Of a DNA stretch of 64,000 nucleotides, positions 46,201 to 58,618 are shown piece after piece. The position numbers and the translations under genes are program-made. Within the stretch, counting starts at the first letter, position 1; every line of letters begins with the position of its first letter. The stretch spans positions 374,511 through 438,510 of the forward strand of contig NW_019091416.1 in NCBI RefSeq assembly GCF_001949145.1. The letters are read 5' to 3'. The notes beneath the pieces are model-generated. The model saw only the letters and a list, made by a program, of their open reading frames with translations, was not told the DNA's origin and made no database searches. Source of the DNA: Acanthaster planci (Eukaryota; Echinodermata; Asteroidea; Valvatida; Acanthasteridae).

Positions 46201-49200
46201 CCCTCAACCGTGCCCATAAGTATTGGTGCTGAGACAGATGCTACAGAATATTAAGCAATTTTGGTCTACATACAAGTCTGCCAAGAAGCAAGTGGTGTCA
46301 GCGTACCCTTTCAGGTAACACAAAGATTCTTCGACAGAAATTCTGTAGAAATATGTCACATTTCAATTGTTTAATTTGATTTGTTCGCTCAACTGAGAGC
46401 AGCTTGTTATGGAGGTGTGTCCCATTGTACTTAAACACAGTGTTAAACAAAAATATCAAAAATGTTTGTCTTCTTTCTCTTCGTTGTCATTAATTTTGTT
46501 ATTATCAATTCCTCTTGCATGTACATGTACATGAAATTCCAAAGAAAGTTTATCACACTGTACAAACTGGAGATTGAACTCCGCTCCAGAAATGTTCGTC
46601 TCTGAAAGTCTAACCCCAAAACCAGATGTGTGCATTATTTTAATTCATAGTTCACTAAATAAATTCAAAAGGGGGTGCAGCTACAGGGTCGAGATTTAGC
46701 ATCAACTGAATCAGGATAAACCTTAAATGAGTAGTAGGCCTGACGCATTAACTGCTCGCTTACTTGCACTTGTTATTTTCGAAGGGGATTTCCTTGCAGG
46801 ACTCACTGTTTGCCCCGGGCCCAATGAGGAATGTCTAATGAAATAATGAAAGAGTTCCTCGAGCCCAGTCCCCCTTCTCCCACTATTCCCGAGGACAAAC
46901 CCCCAGTGACACTCAGTATGACTTAGAAGGGTCATGTCCACCTTCCTCTTCCTCATCTATCCTCCTGCCTGGATTAACAATCTTGGACAAGTAATCCTGC
47001 AGGTATGGGTCCGTGAAATGGACAAGGTCTGGTGGACAGGTTTCCAGTCTGCAGTGTTTCAATTCTGCATACATGTAGATTCAAACCATCTCTTGCAAAA
47101 CGGGTACATGATCACATGTAAACATACATGTATATGTACATGTACACATCGCCTCATTTGTAAAATGCTTACTAAGATGAATTTCACGGAAAAAGAAAAT
47201 TTCTGCTCGATTAACATTCTTCACTTTTGGGCTCTTACTGTATTGTTCAAGACAGTGAATGGTCAACCCTCTTTTAGTAACATTCTTTCCTTTCTGAATT
47301 TTTCCGTACATCATTCTGACGCAAATGTTAACAATTCATTCTACAATCACAACACAAGTAAGATGAAAACAGAAAACTCAAGACCGCATTTAATTTATTC
47401 ATTTTTACTTGTCGAATAACTGAGGCACTCTCCTCTGTCTCTGCATAGTGCCTTTGTGGTGTACCATTATCATTCATGTATGCTGAGACTGGTCTTTAAC
47501 TTAACCAAGAAAAAAAAACTGAAACTGATACATATATCTCAATTATCCACCCACGACACGTTCCCGCTCTCAACCGCATCTTTCGAAACTCCCAGGAAAG
47601 CTCGATGACAATTTTTAATTTCCAGATAACCAACCCCGGATGTCTTCCCTCTGCTAACGCATCTCTCTATCGGTGACCCATCAGTGCGTGTCCATCTCTC
47701 GATGGAGGCACCTATCCTGACGAATCGTCTTCCCTCCGCCGAGTTTTTACCTGAGCCCGAGAGTGTCAACAGCTTCAGCGCATGCCAGGCCAGCCGAATC
47801 CCATCAATTATGCGCAGTAATGCGAACTCGATAGTCGACCTAACGAGATTGGACGGTGCTTTCCAACCGATCAGAGAAACAGCAAACCTCTTTATTATCT
47901 TATAAATAAATTTTCATCCTGGAACCTGCAGACGGGAAAATCTCCCCCACCCCACCCCCATTTCTTTTCTTCTTTTTTTTAAGGGCAGCGAGACGCTGGA
48001 ATCTCCCAGACTGACTAATCTGCCCCGTGGCAATCACGCGGTAATGCTGAGGTGGGAAAAAGTATTGAATTCATTTGGGTGCTAACTTGACATAGCTGGA
48101 GAAATTGGTGTCCACTGTCCGCCGAATGAACCTCCCTTAAGTGCAGCTCCTGGCACTTCTCTGGCTATCGCATGTTAGGGCATCGAATGTGATTAACTTC
48201 CTCTGAGGTTTTTGGTTTCATGCGGGTACATGTACATGACGGGCTCAGTTGCCTACAATGTCCACATTTCTCATTGTTCACTGAAGCATTTCTGGGGTTC
48301 TTATTAAAACTTCTCATATCCTAAGTGTACACAAACATTGTACATGTGCATTTATCAGTTCGCATTTCGGAGATATCCCACGGTGTTTAAAGTGGCTTTA
48401 CCCTAATCATCGCTCAGCCAAAAATCAGCCTATTTCAGCAGCATTTGAATGGATTTGAATGTTACCGGTACTTCCATTACCACATTTTTACGTCTGTTCT
48501 TTTCCTTATCCCTAGCAGTCCCAAGTCCTCCAACTTCAATATGATTTTACATACACCCTGGGGGTTAGGGTTATTAGACAAGTTACCCCTTGGTAATTTG
48601 TGGTCTTAAGTTCTGCTCTTCACAGTTTTCCCATCCTTTTTTTTTCACCCTAATGAGGTACTGTGTCCAGTAACAAAAGCTACAGTCATTTAATAAACCA
48701 CTACAGCTTACCAGCAATGTGCACCGATTGAGTTTTACACATGTAAATACATAAATAGGTACACGTACATGTAGGTGCTAGCATGGAGCTTAATGAGTTT
48801 CCATAGCATGGCAAGGTGTTATTCGGCTGTTGAAATGAAACTCCAAGGAGGACGTACATGTACATGTATGGAATGTTTCGTTATAGACTGCAGGAATGAA
48901 CTGAATGAACATGAACTGTGCTATTATGAAATCATAAATACATACATGTACCTGTAAATGTTATCTTTGCACAGCATAACATGTACACGTACGTTGCCAC
49001 GGGGTTCTCCAATCGAACTATATTTTTTCAGGAGTTCACTTCAAAATTGTCTTACAAGAAATAAACTCTTTCCTACGATTGAAAAAGCAATAATACATGT
49101 ACATGTAAATATATTAGTTTCTTCATAAATGCCTATGTTAACACCTCTTGACTACACACCGCAGTGCGTGTACTGTTTATATTGAAGCCCCCCCTCTATA

Positions 49201-52200
49201 CTCTCTCTACACATGTACCGGTGCTTAAAGGTGAGAAATCTCTTAATATTTGACAAAATTTAAGGACGATTTCATTCTTGAGTTTGTCAATGACAAGCAC
49301 ACATGCATGTTTTACACATTCAGTCAGTCACGATTGATGCTTTCAAAATGCTGCCCACCTCAATGGTTCTCTTTCAAGAGGCTGTTGGCTGAACGGTAAG
49401 ATAGTGTGGTAAAAATGTTGCTTCACATTTTACCAAATTCAACACTGATCTACATCCTCAATAAGTCATGAGTCTGGCTGCATCATCATGGTTCACTGTG
49501 CTACACAGACACGACCAAGACCTCACAACGAGCTCTGCAAGGGAAAGTACACGTCAGCGACAACATCGGTGCACAAGCTCATTACTCACACCTGATGTCA
49601 CCTGTCATCCCAGATGAGCATATTCATGAAACGCGACTCTTCTACAATCTCAGTGGGCTATCTCATCTCCTCTGAATGACTGACTTGCTCCCAGGATGAT
49701 TAGCAGTCCCATAACTCTGTATAATGTTGGGTCTACCAAGACTCGCGGTTTCTCAGAAATCAGGTGGCATTTTCTTATTGCACCAAACTGATTAAACCGA
49801 GTTTATGTTCCAACATACATGCAATGACCCATACAATCATTAAAAATTGGCCTACATGTACATCTTGACGCATGTTCAAAACAGCACCTGTCGGCCTTCA
49901 TTCCTGAAATATGTGATCTGTCACAACCAAATGAGTGTAAAGTCGCATTGTATTATTTCCTATTTTGAGTGTTCTAAGTCATATTGAAGTGGGGGTCAAT
50001 TTTGGGTTTTGTAATATTTGGAAAGAGAAACCCGTCTCCTATTAATTCCAAATATTTCCCAGAATCACATATTTAAAAATGTCTTTTTCTCAGCAATTAT
50101 TCGTTATTATTCGTGCCTGGTCTGAAATGTTGAAACAATGTCAGGAACAAAGACGCAACGCTGCCAGAATAATGTCACATTGTCACCTGATACTTTTACC
50201 CTAAGTGTTCCATGTACATACCACTGGAAAGCTCTCTTCCTGCTGAATAAAAAATACCAACATATCAGTTTTTGAAAATTCCGACTTGCAGCTCATTTTG
50301 CAGTGACAGGTCACATATGGAAAGGGCCGTAAATGTAGCTGCATACATGTAGATGTACATGTACGTACACAATCCTGTCAAACATGCAACACCCAATAAA
50401 AGACCACCCTAACACTCTTTATCTGCTCCACTTAAATGAAGTTGAAAAAAAATGAATCTGTAGTTAAAAGCAGAATGTTCTCAAACCTGCAAAAGCATCC
50501 ACAGAAAAAAATTACAGGTGGAGGAGCAATATCATAACCAGAGCTCCATGAAAAACCAAAAGAACAGAAATGTTCTTTGTGATCAGGAAATGAAATAAAA
50601 CCTTCTGGACAAAAATTGGATGATCTGATTACACTAATGGTCCAAACGACACTAATTTGTAATCAAACAACAATCCTATCTAAGACTAGGCTTCCTGAGG
50701 CATACATAATACAGTATATCAAGCCTCCAAGCGAGCAGGCCCGGGCTCTATGGAATTGGAAAAGCCAACCAGGCAATCAGGAACTGGCAGTCTGGGTTCC
50801 CAGGGCAGGAACATCAAAGTCTGGGGTGTTTGGAATGCAGCCAGCTCTGCCATTCCCACGGGCAACCCAGCGACGTTGTTTCCGAGTCCTAGAGGTCTCT
50901 TCTTGCATGCAGCCTGCTTTCAGCCACCCCGTGGGATCCCAAGGTTGAAGGATGTATTTTTTTCCCCCCACTGATTTCCCAGCAGGGCATGAGCTTGACA
51001 ATTTGATATTTTCTCTCTAAACTTACTTCAACAGATCGTTAAACTTGATCATTAAACATGAGAGGTTTGTGGCAAACCCCCCCAAAAAAGCCAGAGGATG
51101 CATGTACATGGGTCAACTTAGAGGTATCTTTCTACAAGCGAATACCTATCCCTAAGAATCTCTGCAAATTTTCAAAAATCACATGTACATTGTACATGTG
51201 GCGTACTGGATGATAATCTTACTTACTTTCACCATAGAAAAAAATGGCAGATTAAACAAATGAATACAAATAAATGCTAACCCTGCAAATTTAATTTTAA
51301 AACTAAATGTACCGGTACATGTATATCATGTAAAAACTATCACGCAAAAACTACTCCATCTATTTCAACCAACATGGCATTAAAAAACAAAAGAAAAATC
51401 TTTGTGACAGTGACAAACGTGATAAAGACACAAACATGTACCACACCTGTATGTAAACAAGGATAGAGGCATCAGAAGAGATCAACAGCTTATAAGAGAC
51501 GATATGACACTCAGTGCATCTTTAATCTGGGCCAAGAAATGGAAGTAGACGGGAGAATAGCCCATTAGCTTGTAGCCCGTAGTCAAGTAGTGCTTTATCT
51601 TCAGAAGATGCCCTTGGCAGGATTGTATCTTTCAAGGGTCTACTGCTCTGGTTGGAAGGTTTCCATTAATCAATTTGCATATTTTGGATGAATTATTCAT
51701 GAGAGGAGTACATACATGTACATGTCGGCTTCACTTGTAAGGCAATTGGTTTTCTGCTGAAGCAGACAAGAGATGGCATCAATGGAATACATGTATGTTT
51801 TTCTACAGAGGAATTAATGTCCTAAATTGTTAAGCTGGAAAGCTTGTTCAACCACTCAGATGACAAATTTGCTCTCGTGTGATATACTAAGAAGCAGCAG
51901 TCTCTTTAGAAGTTAAGAGATGAATTTTAGAATTGCCTATTTGGCAAACTCCCTGAGTTTACAGACATTTAGGACACACTGCTTCCTGAAAACTAAGGCA
52001 AACAGGAAATGCTTCATTACTCATGAGTGGAATCCTGAGTGGGACTTCCCTGCAGATAATTCCCCAACACCCATTCACTACGGGTACCTGCTGCTTACTG
52101 CAGACACAATCAACCTGAATCTAATCAAGGATAAAGAAGAAAGTCGCTACTGGGTCCCATCGACAAGGGAATGGCCCCTTTAATTTTCTTCAAACGGTTT

Positions 52201-55200
52201 GGCATCAGATGTTCCCTCAACCAAAGTCTGTTATTTCTTTAAGGGGAGGGGGACACAAATATCTAGAGCAGTAAGAAATACACGTACAGTGTATGTCTAA
52301 GCATTTCACAAAAATGACAATTAAGTTTCCACAGATTTCTAATAACAGTACAAGACCTCAACCCCCCCTCCCACACACACAAACAGCCACTGGTAATTAC
52401 ACTGCAGTATTTCCAACAAGCATTACAGTGCTGTACATGTACGCACAACACCCTATGAATGCACAAAGAGACTTAACTTACACGATGCAAATAATATTTT
52501 ACTGCCTGGGATCTGCATTTCATAATATGCACTAGCCAGTGTGATACAACGTTGCAGTACACATGTACATGTAAATGTATGCAGAGCTTTAATCAACATA
52601 CATAAGATGTACATGTACAGTGTACAAGATGAAGGCCTACACACATGTACATGTACATGTTACATGTGTACATGTACGTGTGTACGCTGCTCTCCTTTCA
52701 GGCTGTTCATTCACCCCAATGGATAACATTGGTGAACCAGTAGAAAGCCACACCATGCTCAAATGCTGCAAGTTCTCTCCTTGAAGGTTAAATACTCGTG
52801 AATACACTTGATGTAAGGAGGAAAAAAGTGACTGCAGTACCTTGGTCGGCGAGGTGAGATAGTGGGGGAATATTCTTATGCATAACTGAGATTTTTTGGC
52901 GCATACGTGAAAACATTTGGCTAAATATTACAGCTGAATCTCAACAAGGAAATAGGTATGTTTTAATTTGCAGCAATGCAAGCAAAACCTTCCACATTTG
53001 AGAGCAGATTGGCACGACAAATCTATCGTGGCCATATTGGACGTTGGCCAAATGAAAACAACTGATCCAAGTAAGAAAATAACAATAACTACCCGGTAAG
53101 AATGACGAGATGGAACCATAAGGTGGAATGCACCCTTTATGTTCCCCAGGTTATAAGCTCCATGCGTAACATCATCAGGCTGAGGTACAAGTACATATAA
53201 AACTAATGTACCATTGGCCAGGTCCAAAATGACTGGCTATGGCTGGCGATAGCACAGAAGGCTATGGCAGGCACTGGCTTTAACAGCTTCAACTGTTTGC
53301 TACAGCCATACCAGGTAGCCAGGAAATGCGGACACGACTTAAGTCACAATATCTAGCACATCAAGAGTCTAATGCAGGCTAACTCTTACGACCTGCGACA
53401 TGAGGTCAACTCATTTAAATACCCACACGCAAACGAATAGGCATGCACAAGTTATAATTATTACAGGCCTGCTGTTTTTCCAAAGACTGAAAGTGAAACT
53501 GTTGTACAGAGCCAACGATGCTTGGCTTTTTTTATTTTGGCTTTCCTGAGGAAAAAGTCTGCAAGTACACCATGTGGAAGTAATCTCTTCTTCAAGAGTG
53601 GTGGTTCTGAGAGGTACCGGTGAGCGTAAACTCAGGCCTACCTGATAAGTGAACATCTCTTTCCTGTGCAGGCTCCACATAGAACTACCAAACAGATGAT
53701 CAGTTCAAAACAGAAGACACCAATAAAACCACCCCACCTGAATGCACAAAATGGAAACAATGAAAAAACATGAAGTTATCCAAAATGGAATAGATATGAC
53801 AATACGAAACTGACAACAACCCCCGGTAATACACAAATGTACAGAGTACACATGGGTAGGCATTCACCACGTTCAGGGGGCAAGTTCTTTTGTTAGAGAA
53901 ATTTGAACGAGTTGTGGGGACATTTTTTAGTCCGACCCCCCCACGTTTTGGTCCCCACAAAAGAGGTGAAATGTCAAGTGTATGTCCCTATAACTATGGT
54001 GCAGAAGTATATACATATACAATGTACATGTACCACTGTGGGTCAAGTTTACATGTATAAGGATAGCTTTTGTCTACTAAACAGTCATATCAGCGCATGT
54101 CCTAGTACCGGTTCTAGGGATACAAGTATACATGTACATGTCCTAGTACCGGTTCTAGGGATACAAGTATACATGTACATGTCCTAGTACTGGTTCTAGG
54201 GATACAAGTATACATGTACATGTCCTAGTACCGGTTCTAGGGATACAAGTATACATGTACATGTCCTAGTACCGGTTCTAGGGATACAAGTATACATGTA
54301 CATGTCCTAGTACTGGTTCTAGGGATACAAGTATACAGTGTACATGTACATGTCCTAGTACCGGTTCTAGGGATGCAAGTATACATGTACATGTCCTAGT
54401 ACCGGTTCTAGGGATACAAGTATACATGTACATGTCCATGTACCCGTATGTCATGTCATTTGAATGACAGAAAGATTATTTGCATTTACATGTATAAGTT
54501 AAAGTACACGTTTGCGGGCATGGAACTTTTATTTTATTTGAGGATCAGCTTGAAATACAACAAAATATAGTTTTCTCCCATTTGCTTCTAAATGCATTGC
54601 CAGGATGCAAGTTGATGGATGAGTCATGACAAATATGAAGGCGTGCATGTATGAGACCTAATTGCAACCTTTAAAAAAAGTAGAAAACACCGCTGAGCAA
54701 ATTTTGCGCCAGGCAATAATGAGCAGGGAACCAGTCCTCAGTAATCTACAAGGTACTTTCCATGACACTTTGGCTGCTGACCTGTTTTTGCTAAGGAATC
54801 TGAAAACAGGATACAAGTAGGAAGGAGAGATTTTGGGGAGGGGGGCTCTTTAATGCTGATTCAGTGTGCAGGAAAGTTTCAACTGCTTCAAATCAAAGGC
54901 AAGAGAGCCAAGAGTGTTTGTCTCAAATTAAATGAAGAATGCTTTAAAGGGTACAAGTTGCATTTTTTCAGGAACAAGTCTGGTTCTTGCATCACATTCA
55001 AACTACAAAGATACATCTTTGTAGTTTGAAATATTTACCCCTGCTCGGGAGTAGGGTTAAAAGAGAAAACCCAAGGGTTTAGCATTTTTCCTGGACAAAA
55101 GCATCTAGTGTGAATGTCAGCTGGTTTGAACTTAACCCCAGTTAAGTTCCAAATGCTATAACAGCATAACACCAGCATGCAAATACTGGTCAGATGGGCT

Positions 55201-58200
55201 GCCGTTCTCGTACTCGTAACGTCAACCTGGCATTGCGCGATGTAAACAACAGCTGCTTGTGCATGCGCGCATCATTGTGGGATTGGACTTCCGCCCACAA
55301 TTCATTTGAAAACTTCTAGATGAGCAGCTTCCGTATACACATTTCCCGGGGTTGGATTGCCAGTGTGAAACAACCGTGCATATTCACTGGAAATAGTGTC
55401 CCCGGGAGTTACCAAATGGGTCTCGTTACTAGGGTTTTGGTGGGGTGCAAAATCCACGAGATTTTCCTAGGGATTTATTTCCCGGGGATTGGCTCTGTAG
55501 TGTGAAAAGGCCTTTGGTTGGCTACCAGTGCATATCAAATGGAGTTAAATTAATTATAAGTTTTACGTAAAAGTATTTGTACCAGAGGACTTGATTTCAA
55601 ACCTTTCTCAACAACAAGGAGAATTCAGTATATTTTTCAACTGATGTATTTTAAAGTACCTCAGAAATAACTTTTAAGAAAATATAAGCCATGAAAAAAA
55701 GAGCACAAAATTGACGGAAAATGATGAAAAAAGTTTGGCTCTCTTCATTCTCTTACCGTTTATAATCACTCCCACCTTTCACTCACTGAAAATAATCTTT
55801 AAGTTTGGCTGCATCAATAATGTATAATGAGTACACAATATGTTCGTTGCGAACGTCATATTTGACGGAATTTTGATGACGCTCGAGAATTTTGACAAAA
55901 ATGCATGACGTTTGAGAAAGCAAAAAACGTTGTCACATGTAGTGCTTGAAAATTCCATGCGCAATGTTCATTTTCCCGTTTATTTTGGAGATATAACAAG
56001 GAAGGAGAAGCACACAAATTGATGATAAAAAGAAAATTTCCCATTTTAATTAATGTTTAATCACTACTGGGCTACTAAGTAAATATTTAGGGCCTGCCTG
56101 AGTCATAGTGCCCACATTTGATGTTGTTGATGTAAACTGTGTATGGTCATTATCACAAGCTCAATCAATAAAAAGTTTCTGTTGAACTTTTCACCCAAGG
56201 GAACATGCAATACATGTATGGGGACTCCAGATGTGAAACTTTGATTCATCGTCATTATCCTGTGCTGTGAAGGGACTTCGTCAATCACATGCAAACCCAA
56301 CACGTATCCACGTACATGTACACTGAACTCTGGACAATTTGAGTGCTGTCAACCATTTTGAAGGGCAGATAAAAATGTTCAATTCTGGAAATTTTCTGAG
56401 TGGGGTATCCTTTGTTGACAGCTCACAGGTTTGCTTTTTAACCCTCTGTCAATATTTCTGACAAAAGTTGGACCCCAGATAAAGAACACTTGAGAGCAGG
56501 ACAAACACTGCAGCAATGGCTCTGCTCTCCTGTTGGGGTCTCTTGGAAATTGTCAGCACGTACAAACGATGCGTTAGTATTGGCAAAACTAAAATATCCA
56601 GCCACACGCCAAAATAAATAATAAATGTAATATGCAATTTCTGTTCTTACTATCGCAAATGTCTGGAGTCATAAATTGGCCAAACTGAGACCCCCTTATT
56701 TGGTATGTGCTATGCACCGGAGGTTGTTTGCCATGTGCACTGGTGAATATTTACACATGTACTTGCAAAAATGGACAGATTGCCAACAAGATCTTAGACA
56801 GGTATTACAATCACCAAAGTGTTATTTCTGCAACTACTAAGAACATACCTGACGGTCCTTTCATTATTCTTTTGCCATTACACTAGAACAGAATACTGCG
56901 CTCGACAGCTCATGCAGACACAAATCGAATGACAATGATGTGTATGTACATGTACATGCAATTTTCACAACAAACCCTTTGCCAAGATTACACGATCACT
57001 CAAAAAAAATTCCATCATTCCTTGTAACAAAAGGGGAACTTGAAAAAAAAATCAAGCCATTCATTTCATTCCTTCATTATAATACCGGTACAGCCAGACA
57101 GTTGAAATGCCTATGTGTACGGGTTAGTCTGTCAAATGCAGAACAAGTTATCCATACATGTTTGTGTGTATGTCTGATCTTAGTCTGATTTCTCACATTG
57201 TACATGAACATGTCTCTGGCATGCAATGGCTGACTGTACGGCTGACTAAGTCTGGCATGAGAAAATGAGCGTGTACATGTACACTGTATATTGCTACAAA
57301 TTTAGGGTTCTGTGTTGAGCACACAAGGGCACAGTGCTGCACTACCTGAGACAAAGCGTCAGGTGTTGAACAGTCATACAAGACATGTACATGTATGACA
57401 GCATGATGGGCACGGACCTTGTGAACCAGGCAGCCAGACAGTGCATGCACAAAGGTGGAATGATATCATCAAATACAGATTGTTGAGAGACTAGCCTCTG
57501 ACACAGGTTTGCTTTTTATATATTCTCCATCTTTTTGCATCAATAGTTGGTATTCATCTACATGTACAAGATGAAACTACCCGGTAGAAGATGAACGTAA
57601 ATACTGATGATGGTTATGTTGGTAAATAATGCTAATGAGCCAAACAGAAAATACAATTTTACAAAAAGACTAGATTTCTTGTTTTTCATTTGGTAAAAAA
57701 AATGCGGGAGTGCAGATACTGGTACCTGGGCAACAGTGGCAGCACTATGGGTGTCATATGGGTGCAAAGGCACCCTTTGAAAAGCCGCTCCCACCCACAT
57801 TTGCACCCAGGAAAACTGTGTCATTTTTTAAGACAGGGCGATCAACCTTCTCATTTTACGACTCCTCGTTATGACCCAGGAAAAAAGAAGGATCATTTGC
57901 ACCCACGTGATTCTGCCTTGCCTCACACTTGCACCCACAGCCATTGAGGTCCGGTGCCGCACCTCCTGGGAAAGAATACCAATTTACATGTACACCTGCT
58001 GAACACTGAGCATCCTCCAGAACAAAAGACAATAAAACAAAACACAGGCAAATTGGGACAGTGTCTAAGTGTACGCTGGCCTTTCCCTAACACAATGTGG
58101 CAAAGGCGTTTTAAGATTCAATTCTCACCTGATCGTTTCATAATACTGGACTTCTGTGGTGGGTCTGCTGAGATCGAGGTTGTTGCTGTACGCAGCATCA

Positions 58201-58618
58201 ATCTGGCTGACGTTCTTCCCAGCACATCCCACCATGCTTTGCAGAGCCTGCGTCTCCTCCTGCAGCATGCGTTGCCTTGTAAGGTTGGCGATGGGCTCCT
58301 GGAAGATTTTCTCAAGACTGTCCACTTTGTCTTTTAGATCCACCGTGATGCCATTGTATATTGTGGTGATCTGGTGATGAAAAAAACATGAAATTTTGTT
58401 TACACATAGGATAATGGGAAATTTGTTTGGCATTGTTGTGCAAACTGGTACCACTGAGGACCATTCTTGAAACCCTAAAGCTTGCCTCTATCCTACCACC
58501 ACGTACCTCTTTCTCGGTGGTATCTATTGTGCTGTTGACATCCTGTGCCGACTGGACCAAATGCTGCACTCCGGTGGCAGTAGTCTCGTTGCCATACAAA
58601 CCCCCACCCACAAATGCT
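34085..58618 (-). CDS. TTYH: Tweety homolog, 13 coding exons (N-terminal part missing)
   Basis: Exons 5' to 3': 58507-58618, 58129-58370, 53642-53737, 44132-44204, 42966-43041, 42068-42120, 41305-41397, 40815-40954, 40104-40205, 38873-39058, 37871-37930, 34504-34660, 34085-34180. All junctions are AG/GT and keep phase; about 490 residues are recovered. Family hallmarks in order: LYGNET after TM2, YYETIRW into TM3, TM4, GVSDFCADPDTF, FLKYYMKC, DCATSGVHKDY, VCYDS, TM5 and a DQEDPF tail. The order matches vertebrate TTYH1-3, plasma-membrane proteins once proposed to be anion channels and now also linked to lipid and cell-adhesion roles. Vertebrate proteins are about 450-530 residues, so roughly 90 N-terminal residues including TM1 are missing; they should lie beyond 64000 or in the 62943-63184 gap. 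Which vertebrate paralogue is closest cannot be said. Confidence 0.95.
35550..35714. mobile_element. Palindromic fold-back/MITE family, copy 4 (right arm deleted)
   Basis: From AATACGGGCGATTCACAATA to GTGAATCGCCTGCATT. The right arm lacks the ACGCGTTGCAA segment present in the other copies (GATTGGCCAACTCTTGGTGG), so it can no longer fold fully. It lies in the tweety intron between 37871 and 34660. Confidence 0.82.
37050..37195 (+). repeat. Interspersed repeat, GCTTAGCA family, partial copy
   Basis: ATATATGCTTAGCAGAAATG, GGTTACTAACCAAAAGGCCA and CTAAGCACAGAAAT match the centre of the 40539 copy in the same order. Ends are eroded. Confidence 0.55.
37516..37596 (+). repeat. tRNA-like segment, SINE remnant
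   Basis: GACTGAGTGGATATGATG (A-box-like) followed by GAGGTTGTGGGTTCAACTTC (B-box-like). Spacing fits a tRNA-derived SINE head; downstream DNA shows no clear tail. It lies in a tweety intron. Confidence 0.4.
40539..40733 (+). repeat. Interspersed repeat, GCTTAGCA family, near-complete copy
   Basis: Begins GGGGCCAGTTTCATAGATCT GC and ends AACTATAAGAAATTGGGCT, so the ends are inverted (AATTTCATAG/CTATAAGAAATT). The centre has GGTTACCAACCAAAATGACA and TTGCTTAGCATATC. Related copies are at 37050-37195, 14555-14690 and 9945-10088. Non-coding. Confidence 0.65.
40815..43041 (-). CDS. TTYH: Tweety exons: extracellular loop 2 with SDFC motif
   Basis: Exon 42966-43041 encodes GVSDFCADPDTFIFKQAKM and STDLTD; SDFC followed by PD is the most diagnostic tweety signature. 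Exon 42068-42120 gives (E)FLKYYMKCGQTASPFSK, equivalent to RYYLYCSQSGSSPFQQ in TTYH2. Exon 41305-41397 is the amphipathic DLSSANTDLALAGTTLDKI helix. Exon 40815-40954 has SGNLDCATSGVHKDYITSLH and SVCYDS, the conserved Cys/HKDY/Cys segment before TM5. Cysteines at SDFC, MKC, LDC and VCY are family-conserved and probably form loop disulphides (family knowledge). Confidence 0.94.
41005..41066 (+). repeat. tRNA-like segment, SINE remnant
   Basis: GTTGGCGTAACGGTTC (A box) and CCCGAGTTCGATTCAG (B box) separated by about 30 bases, the usual head of a tRNA-derived SINE. It lies in a short tweety intron (41304-40955) on the opposite strand. Confidence 0.5.
44132..53737 (-). CDS. TTYH: Tweety exons: TM3 and TM4
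   Basis: Exon 53642-53737 encodes WGGFIGVFCFELIICLVVLC followed by GACTGKRCSLI, a clear membrane helix with a basic cytoplasmic turn. Exon 44132-44204 encodes SAILCVIGMVIVWCLAAAET and FVTL, the next helix. They are joined across a 9.4-kb intron (53641-44205) through a split Ser codon, the largest intron seen in this gene. That intron contains the 46.8-kb exon-like element and a FLYWCH-like fragment described elsewhere. Confidence 0.93.
45479..45694 (+). pseudogene. FLYWCH-like zinc-finger fragment
   Basis: A plus-strand frame contains QHVQCTRCKDRWKDKCTGCD followed by IEGNLFVDSPNHPDELM. The spacing CTRCKDRWKDKC then a G and NHPDE resembles the second half of a FLYWCH finger (YWRC...CKGR...HNHPPD), a domain common in MULE-type transposases. 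The tryptophan and first His are replaced, and the part upstream (from about 45290) reads in other frames. It lies inside the tweety TM3-TM4 intron on the opposite strand, so a decayed mobile-element remnant is most likely. Confidence 0.3.
52557..52686. repeat. TACATGTA-rich cluster
   Basis: ACACATGTACATGTAAATGT and further ACATGTACATGTTACATGTG units in about 130 bp. Same motif class as the clusters at 4.2 and 60.5 kb. Confidence 0.8.
54101..54440 (+). repeat. 41-bp minisatellite, eight units
   Basis: Unit starts CCTAGTACCGGTTCTAGGGA at 54101, 54142, 54183, 54224, 54265, 54306, 54354 and 54395, each followed by TACAAGTATACATGTACATGT. Units are almost identical; copies 3 and 6 have CTGG for CCGG, and a 7-bp insertion precedes copy 7. 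The CCTAG...CTAGG part is an 18-bp near-palindrome. In a tweety intron. Confidence 0.95.
54960..55530. mobile_element. Possible MITE with CCCGGGGATT motifs and a perfect hairpin
   Basis: The right side has repeated TTCCCGGGG/CCCCGGGAG/TTTCCCGGGGATTGGCTC and ends with TAGTGTGAAAAGGCCTTTGG, a composition often seen in DNA-transposon ends. A palindrome GAACTTAACCCCAGTTAAGT lies at 55127-55150, and a perfect 16-bp hairpin at 54997-55030. Exact ends were not resolved. Confidence 0.35.
54997..55030. repeat. Perfect 16-bp stem hairpin
   Basis: TTCAAACTACAAAGAT, a 2-base loop AC, then ATCTTTGTAGTTTGAA. Perfectly paired, so a cruciform or transcript hairpin could form. Confidence 0.9.
58129..58618 (-). 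CDS. TTYH: Tweety exons: end of TM2 and large extracellular loop 1
   Basis: Exon 58507-58618 encodes AFVGGGLYGNETTATGV and on to TTEKE; LYGNET corresponds to the FYGNSETNDG motif after TM2 of vertebrate TTYH. It begins with one base of a split codon, so another coding exon must precede it. Exon 58129-58370 (80 codons) carries ITTIYNGITVDLKDKVDSLE, the long helical extracellular segment, ending RPTTEVQYYETI plus a split Arg codon. N-glycosylation sequons visible are NET, NST, NLT and NVS, as expected for a lumenal/extracellular loop. Confidence 0.93.

Noticed and set aside
47539-47905. CpG-richer patch with overlapping ORFs on both strands
   Set aside because: Considered as a second promoter or exon of tweety, but no phase-compatible splice sites or conserved protein were seen.
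50616-50948. 110-codon plus-strand ORF
   Set aside because: No domain, repetitive Gln/Pro/Ser composition, antisense to the tweety TM3-TM4 intron, no splice sites in support.
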